Source: Halieaceae bacterium
GTDB lineage: Bacteria > Pseudomonadota > Gammaproteobacteria > Pseudomonadales > Halieaceae
Direction of reading: 5' to 3'
Assembly (NCBI GenBank): GCA_003520285.1
Contig: DOVB01000008.1
Location: forward strand, 1-5,344
Length of the DNA stretch: 5,344 nt
The first letter of the stretch is position 1; the number at the start of each line of letters is the position of its first letter. The translations under genes were made by a program, and so were the position numbers. Shown in pieces: positions 1 through 5,344 of this stretch. The notes under the pieces were generated by a model. The model worked only from the letters and a program-made list of their open reading frames with translations, was not told the DNA's origin and made no database searches.

Positions 1-674
1 TGCTGCGCTGGCGTGTGTTGAACGATGGTGGGATTCAGTAAGGTCTCTATGCAGGCTTTGTGATGCCCCAACTGCGTATCGATCAGTAGCGCCAATCGAA
101 GTGATGCCAAAGGGGCATCGGTTCTATCGACCACTTGAGATAACAGGTTCTTTGCCTCAAGAAAGTCTCCTTGATGCCAGGCGAGCTCCGCTTGAAGCGT
201 CTTTAAGGTGATCTCCGTTTCCGCATCGTCGGAGTTGTTCTGGGCCTGACTGAGCAGCGTCTCGGCGCGTTTGAAGTCGCCCCGAGCGAGGGCATTCTTC
301 GCCAGAGCTAAGGCTCGCCAGGTTGATGACTCTTGTTTAAAGGCACGTTTCAACGGCTCGGCGGCGGCAGTAGGATTCTCTAACACGCTGAACTTAAGCG
401 CGGCCTCCAAAGCATTGGTTTGAGCACGATCGCGCTGTTGATTGCGCCACTGCGCAATCGTCGCTGGCGTACTAACGACAGCGGATAGTACTCGTAATGA
501 GAAGCCAAGGCCCACGAGTCCCAAAATGAGGGTGCCGAGCAAGATCCAAACCGTGGTTTCGACACTCCAACCCTGAAATACAACCAGCACATAGCCTGCG
601 TCGCCTCGAATGGCAAGGACCAAGCCTAAACCGAGGAGTAGACCAATCAGCAAGTACCGAAGCAGGCCACTCAC
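1..674 (-). CDS. hemY: HemY, heme-operon inner-membrane TPR protein (N-terminal part, cut by window edge)
   Basis: The reading frame starts at a GTG (674-672) and stays open for 224 codons to the window edge, so the C-terminal part is missing. The protein begins with a hydrophobic segment at about residues 6-22. A short stretch follows that is typical of the HemY N-terminal family (GYVLVVF, then W-SVETT at about 27-41), and a second hydrophobic segment lies at about 42-67. From about residue 115 the sequence becomes helical and TPR-like (for example ALAKNALARGDFKRAETLL, then a similar unit near 160-180). The family is an inner-membrane protein encoded with the heme genes; its biochemical role is not settled, and it is distinct from the protoporphyrinogen oxidase also called HemY in Bacillus. 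The GTG overlaps the hemX stop as GTGA, and AGGA lies 9 nt upstream, which supports this start and coupling to hemX. The call rests on N-terminal resemblance plus gene order. Confidence 0.9.
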   Translation of the reverse strand, partial: MSGLLRYLLIGLLLGLGLVLAIRGDAGYVLVVFQGWSVETTVWILLGTLILGLVGLGFSLRVLSAVVSTPATIAQWRNQQRDRAQTNALEAALKFSVLENPTAAAEPLKRAFKQESSTWRALALAKNALARGDFKRAETLLSQAQNNSDDAETEITLKTLQAELAWHQGDFLEAKNLLSQVVDRTDAPLASLRLALLIDTQLGHHKACIETLLNPTIVQHTPAQ

Positions 675-1882
675 GAGCTTGCATCCTGATTACTGCGAGC
701 TGGGGTTTCCGGTTCTAGCGCCATGTAATCGGTGAGTGCGATGATCGATCGGTCAATACTCGGTAGTTCGCGGGTGAGTGATAGTGTCTGTAATTCGGCA
801 ATACGCTTTCGAAGATGTGCCTGAGCGTCTTGATCCATGATGACATAGCGATCCAGCCAGTCGCTGACCTGTTCGAGACTGGCGTGATACAAGCGATCAT
901 CCCGCGCAATGAGTGCTATTTGTGATTGCGTGAGTAAGAGCTGTAGGTTCTGCAGCAACATATTTGCCTGAGTCGGGTTCACCCAATCCTGCTCCAGCTG
1001 CAAGGGGCGCACCTGAAGATAGTCATCCAACTTAGCGAGTAACCGGACCCAAACGCTGTCGTCCTTGGTAGTCGGCTGATTCGATGTATCAGGCATCTCA
1101 GGTGGTGCGCTTTGAGACGCGATCCAAGCAGGGCTGTAAGACGCGACCGACAGTTGCTCGAGCAGAGCACTGATCTGAAAATAAGTACCCTCGATATCGA
1201 TAGCATTCACCCGAGATAAGGCTTCTTTATCGAAGGCGAGTGCAGAGCGAACAGACGTCAGCCGCGGATCATCGAGCGACTGTAGACTCTTATCGACGCT
1301 ATCTAATAGGGTTAGCGCGACCGAAACATCACCCCCGAGACTTAGGCGTTGATGGGCAAGTCGAAGCATGTAACGCGCCTCAGCCAACTGCCAAATACGT
1401 TGGTCGGCAGCGCTAAACTGGCGAAGCGCTTCGCGTTGAGCTCGATCTGCTTCACGCATCACGGTCAGTTCTTGAGTCAGCAAGCGTCGATCTTGCTGCA
1501 CAGATTCTAGTACTCGTGCCACACTCGCCTCAGTCGACCCTAAGGCAGCCTGCCACAGAGCACGCTCGGCTTCGACTGCTGGAATCTGAGCCAGTTGTGC
1601 ACGAAGCGTCTCTAAATCTTGAGCTAGGGCGCGCTCGCGAGCCTGCCATTGAGGATATAGCCACCAGCCGCTGGCACCCAGGCCCGCGATCAAAATCAAG
1701 ACCAGCAACAAGGCAAATCGTCCAGCCCAAGAGCCTTTTACCTTAGATGCTGACACAGAGCTGTGCCCAGCGACCGAGCGTGGTTGTTCAGACGCAGTGG
1801 ACGGTGTCGGTTCGAGCGATTCTGACGGCGTCGCTGTATCCGAAGGCGTTAATGGCTTATCACGATGATCGGAGTCGCTCAT
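671..1882 (-). CDS. hemX: HemX, single-pass inner-membrane protein of the heme operon
   Basis: This 403-residue protein is close in length to E. coli HemX (about 390). Residues 1-52 form a hydrophilic Ser/Thr/Pro-rich cytoplasmic tail. One membrane segment follows at about 55-77 (ALLLVLILIAGLGASGWWLY), then a charged, probably coiled-coil stretch at about 80-155. The conserved HemX core comes next: LAEARYMLRLAHQRL at 166-180, then LLDSVDKSLQSLDDPRL at 192-208, WVRLLAKLDDYLQVRPL at 278-294, and a C-terminal helical region with QSQIALIARDDRLYHASL at 319-336. The architecture suggests an N-in protein with a periplasmic domain. Databases often label this family a uroporphyrinogen-III C-methyltransferase, but no SAM-methyltransferase motif is visible, so that label should not be carried over. 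The start ATG overlaps the hemD stop (ATGA), with AGGAG 8 nt upstream. The Pro/Ser/Thr-rich insert around 255-275 looks like a variable loop. The identity is secure; the function is unknown. Confidence 0.93.
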   Translation of the reverse strand: MSDSDHRDKPLTPSDTATPSESLEPTPSTASEQPRSVAGHSSVSASKVKGSWAGRFALLLVLILIAGLGASGWWLYPQWQARERALAQDLETLRAQLAQIPAVEAERALWQAALGSTEASVARVLESVQQDRRLLTQELTVMREADRAQREALRQFSAADQRIWQLAEARYMLRLAHQRLSLGGDVSVALTLLDSVDKSLQSLDDPRLTSVRSALAFDKEALSRVNAIDIEGTYFQISALLEQLSVASYSPAWIASQSAPPEMPDTSNQPTTKDDSVWVRLLAKLDDYLQVRPLQLEQDWVNPTQANMLLQNLQLLLTQSQIALIARDDRLYHASLEQVSDWLDRYVIMDQDAQAHLRKRIAELQTLSLTRELPSIDRSIIALTDYMALEPETPARSNQDASS

Positions 1883-2619
1883 TGCTGTATCTCCTGTTGT
1901 TCCATGGCCTGATTGAGCGCCGCGACCATGTCCGAGTCAAGTGCGCTGGGTGCGACCACCACGCGGCAGGTCAAGCCTTGCGTCTGCAGAGCCACCCGTT
2001 CAGATGGCACCACAAGAATAAGGTGCGCCAACAAGGGGCCTGCCGAATCGATTGCATGCGCCAGAGCCTCGCCGCTTTGCACCAGCATAGCATCTACGCC
2101 CTCGGTGAGAAGCTGCGCAAGTCGACGTTGCGCTTCTTCGCTGGGGCCCATGCGCTGGTAGCCGCTCCAAGTGTCTACTACCGACCCCTGTTCTTGCAAG
2201 GTCTGCTGGAGGGTGATTCTGCCACCCTCCCCTTTCACAATCAGCACCGACCTCTTCTGTTGAAACCATGGCTCATTGAGTAAGCCTTCGGTAGTCATGA
2301 CGGTTGGGGTCGTGGCACTCATGCCGATATGTGCCAAAGCCTTCACCGTTTGATGCCCAACGCCAAAGACCCGGACTGTTGACGATATCTTAACGGGTTG
2401 AGCCGTGGCAGCTTGTTCCCAAGCACTCACCGCATTGGTACTAATAAAAACTAGGGTATCAAAGCCGGTTAAATCAGGTAGTGGGAGCTCGGGTAGCCGT
2501 TCAATTTGGAGCATTGGCACAGGGATGGGCTCAAACCCATTCTGATCCAGTAAGGCCACTAATCCGGACTGCTGCTCTGCAGGTCGCGTTACAATCACCC
2601 GCGGTTTACTGCGCAGCAT
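1879..2619 (-). CDS. hemD: Uroporphyrinogen-III synthase
   Basis: HemD cyclises hydroxymethylbilane to uroporphyrinogen III with inversion of ring D, in the cytoplasm; this is the last step shared by heme, siroheme and cobalamin synthesis. The family is poorly conserved overall, but its landmarks are here: VTRP at residues 10-13, [11 protein letters not shown] at 57-67, [12 protein letters not shown] at 84-95, a KGEGGR turn at 129-134, YQR at 154-156 (the Tyr region implicated in catalysis in this family), SGEAL at 182-186 and PSERV at 205-209. I chose the ATG at 2619, which gives 246 residues, the same length as E. coli HemD, and puts VTRP close to the N-terminus. The frame is open back to an ATG at 2679, but those 20 extra residues only re-read the 3' end of hemC. 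The ATG at 2628 is a less likely alternative. The gene overlaps hemC by 14 bp and hemX by 4 bp, so it is probably translated by coupling. Confidence 0.94.
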   Translation of the reverse strand: MLRSKPRVIVTRPAEQQSGLVALLDQNGFEPIPVPMLQIERLPELPLPDLTGFDTLVFISTNAVSAWEQAATAQPVKISSTVRVFGVGHQTVKALAHIGMSATTPTVMTTEGLLNEPWFQQKRSVLIVKGEGGRITLQQTLQEQGSVVDTWSGYQRMGPSEEAQRRLAQLLTEGVDAMLVQSGEALAHAIDSAGPLLAHLILVVPSERVALQTQGLTCRVVVAPSALDSDMVAALNQAMEQQEIQQ

Positions 2620-3532
2620 AAACCTCATCCAAAATAGCTTGGGCACCTTGCGACAGCAGTTTGTGGGCAACAGTTTCACCTAAGAGTTCGGCATCTGCCC
2701 AAGGACCGCGAGCTTCAGCTTGCAGCAGTGTCCTGCCATCTACTGAGGCCACCAAGCCTCGAAGCCAGAGGATATCATCGGTGGCTAGGCAGAAGGCGGC
2801 AATGGGGACCTGACACCCACCATTCAGCGTTCTGTTTAGAGCCCTCTCGGCCGTGACCTCGGCCGCTGTCTTGGGATCATGCAGAACGTCCAACCAGCGC
2901 CGGGTGGCGGCATCGGCGGAGCGAAGCTCGATCCCCACCGCGCCCTGACCGCCAGCTGGCAGTGACTGCTCGTAGCTCAGTAGAGCGCGGATACGATCTT
3001 CGAATCCAAGTCGGATTAAGCCAGCGGCGGCGAGTATGATGGCGTCGTACTGGCCGTCGTCGAGCTTTGCTAATCTGGTGTTAACATTGCCCCGCAAAAA
3101 TTTCACTTGAAGGTCGGGTCGATAGGCGCGCAGCTGGCTTTCTCTGCGAAGGCTGGAAGTCCCAACAATGGCGCCTGCTGGAAGCTCGTCAATCGAACTA
3201 AACCTATGGCTCACGAAAGCATCATTAGGCGTTTCACGAGCGCAGATTGGGCCCAGAGAGAGCCCGTCTGGAAAGTGCATTGGCACATCTTTCATGGAAT
3301 GCACCGCAATGTCCGCCCGACCTTCAAGCAGAGCAGTTTCAAGCTCCTTCACGAACAATCCTTTGCCGCCGAGTTTTGACAGCGGCGAATCGAGCAGCTG
3401 ATCACCGCGCGAGGTCATACCGAGCAAGGTGACACGCAACTCTGGATGAGCCTGCTCCAGCGCAGCCTTTACGTGATTCGCTTGCCACAGCGCCAATGGC
3501 GATTCTCGCGTCGCGATTACAATGTCTGCCAT
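2606..3532 (-). CDS. hemC: Hydroxymethylbilane synthase (porphobilinogen deaminase)
   Basis: HemC joins four porphobilinogen molecules head to tail into hydroxymethylbilane, the substrate of HemD encoded next to it. The 308 residues match the usual bacterial length (E. coli 313). Visible landmarks are the N-terminal [12 protein letters not shown] at 7-18, the loop [13 protein letters not shown] at 53-65, HSMKDVP at 78-84 with the catalytic Asp at 82, GTSSLRR at 124-130, [13 protein letters not shown] at 146-158 (Arg residues that bind substrate carboxylates), GGQGAVGIE at 194-202, and [10 protein letters not shown] at 236-245. Cys240 in the last motif is the attachment point of the dipyrromethane cofactor. 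All key residues appear intact. The ATG at 3532 is preceded by GAGGTGA (3542-3536) with 6 nt between GAGG and the start, and by a good promoter. It is the first gene of the hemCDXY operon, and its 3' end overlaps hemD by 14 bp. Confidence 0.98.
   Translation of the reverse strand: MADIVIATRESPLALWQANHVKAALEQAHPELRVTLLGMTSRGDQLLDSPLSKLGGKGLFVKELETALLEGRADIAVHSMKDVPMHFPDGLSLGPICARETPNDAFVSHRFSSIDELPAGAIVGTSSLRRESQLRAYRPDLQVKFLRGNVNTRLAKLDDGQYDAIILAAAGLIRLGFEDRIRALLSYEQSLPAGGQGAVGIELRSADAATRRWLDVLHDPKTAAEVTAERALNRTLNGGCQVPIAAFCLATDDILWLRGLVASVDGRTLLQAEARGPWADAELLGETVAHKLLSQGAQAILDEVYAAQ
2623..2630 (-). promoter_or_regulatory. Shine-Dalgarno region deciding the hemD start
   Basis: Read on the minus strand, GGATGAGG lies inside the last codons of hemC. 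GGA is 8 nt and AGG 3 nt before the ATG at 2619. The upstream candidates at 2628 and 2679 lack an equally good purine-rich site, so this favours the start at 2619. Confidence 0.55.
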
Positions 3533-3555
3533 AAGTCACCTCAGAATAAACCGCA

Positions 3556-3583
3556 ATCATACCAGTTAGCCCTGTCGCCTCAA
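3556..3583 (-). promoter_or_regulatory. Predicted sigma70 promoter of the hemCDXY operon
   Basis: On the minus strand a -35-like TTGAGG (3583-3578) is separated by 16 bp from an extended -10, TGG followed by TATGAT (3561-3556; five of six consensus bases). Transcription would begin near 3549, leaving a leader of about 17 nt that contains the GAGGTGA ribosome site. This is prediction by pattern only. The -35 overlaps the left arm of the inverted repeat at 3581-3589. Confidence 0.6.
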
Positions 3584-3623
3584 ACCGAGACGAGGAATAC
3601 AGCCCCAATACACACTCGGTTTG
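3581..3623. repeat. Perfect 9-bp inverted repeat between the divergent promoters, possible operator
   Basis: CAAACCGAG at 3581-3589 is exactly complementary to CTCGGTTTG at 3615-3623, with 25 bp between the arms. The left arm overlaps the predicted hemC -35, and the right arm ends just before the predicted argH -35 region. Neither predicted transcript would contain it, so it is better explained as a DNA-level site than as an RNA hairpin. No known regulator motif is recognised. By rough estimate, a 9-bp match of this kind is expected by chance about 0.05 times in a region this size. Confidence 0.4.
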
Positions 3624-3625
3624 GA

Positions 3626-3656
3626 TTCACGCCGATTCGCAATTAACTGTTATACT
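3626..3656 (+). promoter_or_regulatory. Predicted extended -10 promoter of argH-lptM
   Basis: TGT followed by TATACT (3648-3656) is an extended -10 with five of six consensus hexamer bases. The -35 is poor: the best candidate is TTCACG at 3626-3631, with a long 19-bp spacer, so the promoter probably leans on the extended -10 or on an activator. Transcription would start near 3663, giving a leader of about 32 nt. Confidence 0.55.
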
Positions 3657-3694
3657 GCCCGCTTTTATCAAGCCCCACCGCGCTGGAGATCACC

Positions 3695-5092
3695 ATGGCG
3701 GACAGCACCACAAAAAGCACCCTTTGGGGTGGACGGTTTACCGAGGGCACTGACGCCTTCGTGCAACGCTTTACAGCCTCGGTGACCTTCGATCAGCGGA
3801 TGGCTCATGAAGACATCGAAGGCTCGCTCGCTCATGCAGCCATGTTGCAGTCAGTGGGCGTGCTCACGGCATCCGAACTCGAGCAAATTCAACAGGGACT
3901 CGCAACGATTAAAGCCGAGATCGATGCCGGTAATTTTTCTTGGTCGGTTGAACTCGAAGATGTTCATATGAATATCGAGAGTCGGCTCACTCAGCTTATC
4001 GGAGCAGCAGGTAAAAAGCTGCACACGGGACGTTCGCGCAATGATCAAGTCGCCACTGACATTCGCCTGCATTTGCGCAATAGTATCGATCTGATTGCAG
4101 CTGAACTGACGCGTTTACAGCGCGGCATTATTGACCTTGCACGAGCCCATACGCACACGATCATGCCAGGATTTACGCATCTTCAGACCGCTCAACCCGT
4201 CTCATTCGGGCATCATTTACTGGCTTGGAATGAAATGTTAGAGCGCGACTACTCCCGACTCATGGATTGTCGCTATCGAATGAACTTATGTCCGCTCGGT
4301 GCCGCTGCTCTGGCTGGTACCAGCTATCCGATTGATCGACACATGAGTGCTGCAACACTTGGATTTAGAGCGCCTACGGAGAACTCCCTAGACTCTGTCT
4401 CTGATCGTGACTTCGCCGTGGAATTTTGTGCGTTCGCAGCATTGACCATGACGCATCTCTCGCGGATGTCTGAGGAACTCATTTTGTGGACATCCGTTCA
4501 GTTCGATTTTGTGCGCCTGCCCGATCGTTTCTGCACCGGGTCATCCATCATGCCCCAGAAAAAGAACCCCGATGTGCCCGAGCTGGTGCGCGGTAAAACC
4601 GGACGAGCCAATGGCAACCTGATTTCGCTACTCACCCTGATCAAGGGGCAGCCACTGGCTTACAACAAAGACAATCAGGAAGACAAAGAGCCGCTGTTCG
4701 ATTCCATCGATACCGTTCATGATTCATTGCGGGCCTTTGCGGATATGATTCCGAATTTGGAACCCAACCTTGAGGCCATGCGCTCAGCCGCGCTGAAGGG
4801 CTTTGCAACAGCAACCGATCTGGCAGATTACCTGGTGCGCAAAGGTCTGCCTTTTAGAGATGCACACGAAGTTGTTGGCTCTGCGGTAGGCCTGTGTGTT
4901 GAGCGCGGTATTGACTTGAGCGAGCTGAGCTTGCCAGAACTTCGCAACTTCCACAGCCAGATCGAAGCAGATGTCTTTGAGGCTCTATCGCTCGAAGCTT
5001 CTGTATCGGCTCGAAATCATATCGGTGGAACGGCACCAGCGCAGGTCAGTGCCGCTTGCGAACGCGCAATGCAAAGGCTGGCAGAGCGATGA
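3695..5092 (+). CDS. argH: Argininosuccinate lyase
   Basis: ArgH cleaves argininosuccinate to arginine and fumarate, the last step of arginine synthesis, as a cytoplasmic homotetramer of the fumarase/aspartase superfamily. The 465 residues fit the family. It starts with the typical LWGGRF at 10-15, then [12 protein letters not shown] at 84-95, the substrate-binding [13 protein letters not shown] at 110-122, [20 protein letters not shown] at 159-178 with the general-acid/base His162, and the superfamily signature [12 protein letters not shown] at 282-293, whose first Ser (283) is the expected catalytic serine. [14 protein letters not shown] at 323-336 and the C-terminal IGGTAP at 443-448 are also family-typical. 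All three conserved superfamily regions are intact. The ATG is preceded by GGAG (3685-3688) with a 6-nt spacer. It is divergent from hemC across 162 bp, and its stop overlaps the lptM start (ATGA). Confidence 0.98.
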   Translation: MADSTTKSTLWGGRFTEGTDAFVQRFTASVTFDQRMAHEDIEGSLAHAAMLQSVGVLTASELEQIQQGLATIKAEIDAGNFSWSVELEDVHMNIESRLTQLIGAAGKKLHTGRSRNDQVATDIRLHLRNSIDLIAAELTRLQRGIIDLARAHTHTIMPGFTHLQTAQPVSFGHHLLAWNEMLERDYSRLMDCRYRMNLCPLGAAALAGTSYPIDRHMSAATLGFRAPTENSLDSVSDRDFAVEFCAFAALTMTHLSRMSEELILWTSVQFDFVRLPDRFCTGSSIMPQKKNPDVPELVRGKTGRANGNLISLLTLIKGQPLAYNKDNQEDKEPLFDSIDTVHDSLRAFADMIPNLEPNLEAMRSAALKGFATATDLADYLVRKGLPFRDAHEVVGSAVGLCVERGIDLSELSLPELRNFHSQIEADVFEALSLEASVSARNHIGGTAPAQVSAACERAMQRLAER

Positions 5093-5199
5093 AAAGAGCC
5101 TTGCTCCAGCTCCTATTGATCGCCTCGCTGTGCGGCTGTGGCCAAATGGGCCCGCTAGAACAACCCATAATACCACCGCAACCTGAGGGTAATCCGTGA
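5089..5199 (+). CDS. lptM: LptM (YifL/LppL-type) LPS-assembly lipoprotein, very short
   Basis: This small ORF encodes 36 residues. A lipoprotein signal peptide ([17 protein letters not shown]) ends at the acylated Cys17 with a lipobox of Leu-Cys-Gly-Cys, followed by GQMGPL. Cys-Gly-x-x-Gly-Pro-Leu directly after the lipidation site is the hallmark of LptM, called YifL in E. coli and LppL in Pseudomonas. In E. coli LptM helps the outer-membrane LptDE LPS translocon mature, including oxidation of LptD. The mature part here is only 20 residues (Pro-rich, ending GNP) against roughly 48 in E. coli, so the tail is minimal; the conserved N-terminal part is complete. The start ATG overlaps the argH stop as ATGA and has only a weak site upstream (AAAGG, 11 nt away), so translation is probably coupled to argH. 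In many gammaproteobacteria lptM precedes lysA and/or dapF. Identity rests on the motif and lipobox. Confidence 0.85.
   Translation: MKRALLQLLLIASLCGCGQMGPLEQPIIPPQPEGNP
5185..5189 (+). promoter_or_regulatory. Shine-Dalgarno-like site inside the end of lptM
   Basis: GAGGG lies 9 nt before the ATG at 5199, whose A is also the last base of the lptM stop (TGATG). The spacing and coupling suggest that another gene starts at 5199. Confidence 0.45.
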
Positions 5200-5344
5200 T
5201 GCTCCCTTCTTCTTTAAACCATTCATTTCTCCTTCTCCTTCCTTCTCCTTTCTTCTCTCTTCTTTTCTTTCTCTTTCTCTTTTTTTCCTTTCTTTCTTTC
5301 TTTCCTTTTCTTTCCCTTTTTTTTCTTCCTCTTCCTCTTTCTTT
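5199..5344 (+). CDS. Possible start of a third coupled gene, its body lost in the pyrimidine tail
   Basis: An ATG overlapping the lptM stop, with GAGGG 9 nt upstream, begins a frame that runs open to the window edge (48 full codons, starting [10 protein letters not shown]). The openness carries no weight, because all stop codons contain purines and the tail has almost none. The translation turns into a Phe/Leu/Ser/Pro run with no recognisable family. From gene order in gammaproteobacteria, lysA or dapF would be the expected neighbour, but the first ten residues resemble neither. Either the true gene continues outside the artefactual tail, or the start signals are coincidental. Confidence 0.2.
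   Translation, partial: MLPSSLNHSFLLLLPSPFFSLLFFLFLFFSFLSFFPFLSLFFLPLPLS
5202..5344. repeat. Low-complexity polypyrimidine tract at window end, probable sequence artefact
   Basis: These 143 bases contain no G and only five A (5216-5218, 5221, 5225). From 5226 to 5344 every base is C or T, arranged as irregular CTT, CCTT and TTTC units with runs of up to eight T. The change from normal mixed sequence is abrupt and falls in the first codons of what should be the next gene. The lack of a fixed repeat unit and the position at the window end fit a degraded read end or a bad contig end better than a genomic microsatellite. It is not a Rho-independent terminator, because no GC-rich hairpin precedes it. 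Confidence 0.85.

Noticed and set aside
380..684. Minus-strand open frames with ATG starts inside hemY
   Set aside because: They run in different frames from the GTG-initiated hemY frame, which has the membrane segments and HemY motifs; they are overlaps without support.
1747..2283. Plus-strand open frame of 178 codons antisense to hemD and the hemX start
   Set aside because: It lies opposite well-supported hemD coding sequence, has no recognisable domain or ribosome site, and its composition is what the antisense of a GC-rich gene produces.
2620..2679. Longer hemD start at 2679, adding 20 residues
   Set aside because: The extension re-reads the hemC 3' end in another frame, resembles no HemD N-terminus and would make the protein longer than the usual length; the start at 2619 gives 246 residues and a better ribosome site.
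3402..3608. Minus-strand 68-codon frame upstream of and overlapping hemC
   Set aside because: It starts upstream of the predicted hemC transcription start and overlaps the strongly supported hemC N-terminus in a different frame.
3581..3623. The inverted repeat as a Rho-independent terminator
   Set aside because: The stem is 9 bp with a 25-nt loop, no T-run follows in either direction, and no gene ends here.
3621..3645. Possible ArgR (ARG box) site before argH
   Set aside because: ATTCA occurs once, but the partner TGAAT half-site at the required spacing is absent, so the match to the ARG box consensus is too poor.
3446..3646. Plus-strand 66-codon frame upstream of argH, considered as a leader peptide
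   Set aside because: It begins antisense to hemC, crosses both predicted promoters and ends before the predicted argH transcription start, so it would not be part of that transcript.
5202..5344. Pyrimidine tail as a terminator U-tract or a CRISPR/tandem-repeat array
   Set aside because: No GC-rich hairpin precedes it, no fixed unit recurs beyond a few TTTC copies, and there are no distinct spacers.

Overview
The window looks like ordinary chromosomal DNA from a gammaproteobacterium. It holds the left-pointing heme-biosynthesis cluster hemC-hemD-hemX-hemY and, divergently, argH followed by the small LPS-assembly lipoprotein gene lptM. The co-occurrence of hemX and hemY behind hemCD and the CGxxGPL-type LptM lipoprotein are gammaproteobacterial hallmarks. 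Base composition looks like mid-50s %GC by eye. The species cannot be named from this sequence alone.

Layout. On the minus strand, reading right to left: hemC (3532-2606), hemD (2619-1879), hemX (1882-671) and the first 224 codons of hemY (674-1, cut by the window edge). Every junction overlaps: 14 bp for hemC/hemD, ATGA for hemD/hemX and GTGA for hemX/hemY. This indicates one translationally coupled operon. HemC and HemD carry out two consecutive steps, porphobilinogen to hydroxymethylbilane to uroporphyrinogen III. HemX and HemY are membrane proteins with no visible catalytic motif.

The 162-bp divergent intergenic region (3533-3694) contains a good sigma70-like promoter for each direction, both with an extended -10. 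Between them lies a perfect 9-bp inverted repeat whose arms touch or border the two -35 regions. It is a candidate shared operator.

On the plus strand, argH (3695-5092) encodes argininosuccinate lyase with its signature motifs intact. It overlaps lptM (5089-5199) by ATGA. lptM in turn overlaps, as TGATG, a possible next start at 5199 that has a good Shine-Dalgarno sequence.

From 5202 to the end the sequence changes abruptly. There is no G in 143 bases, and the last 119 bases are pyrimidine only. This is most simply an assembly or read-end artefact that has replaced the start of the next gene, although a real polypyrimidine tract cannot be excluded. I see no mobile element, CRISPR array, tRNA or rRNA. 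No previously undescribed system is supported; the intergenic inverted repeat, the very short LptM and the pyrimidine tail are the points most worth a second look.
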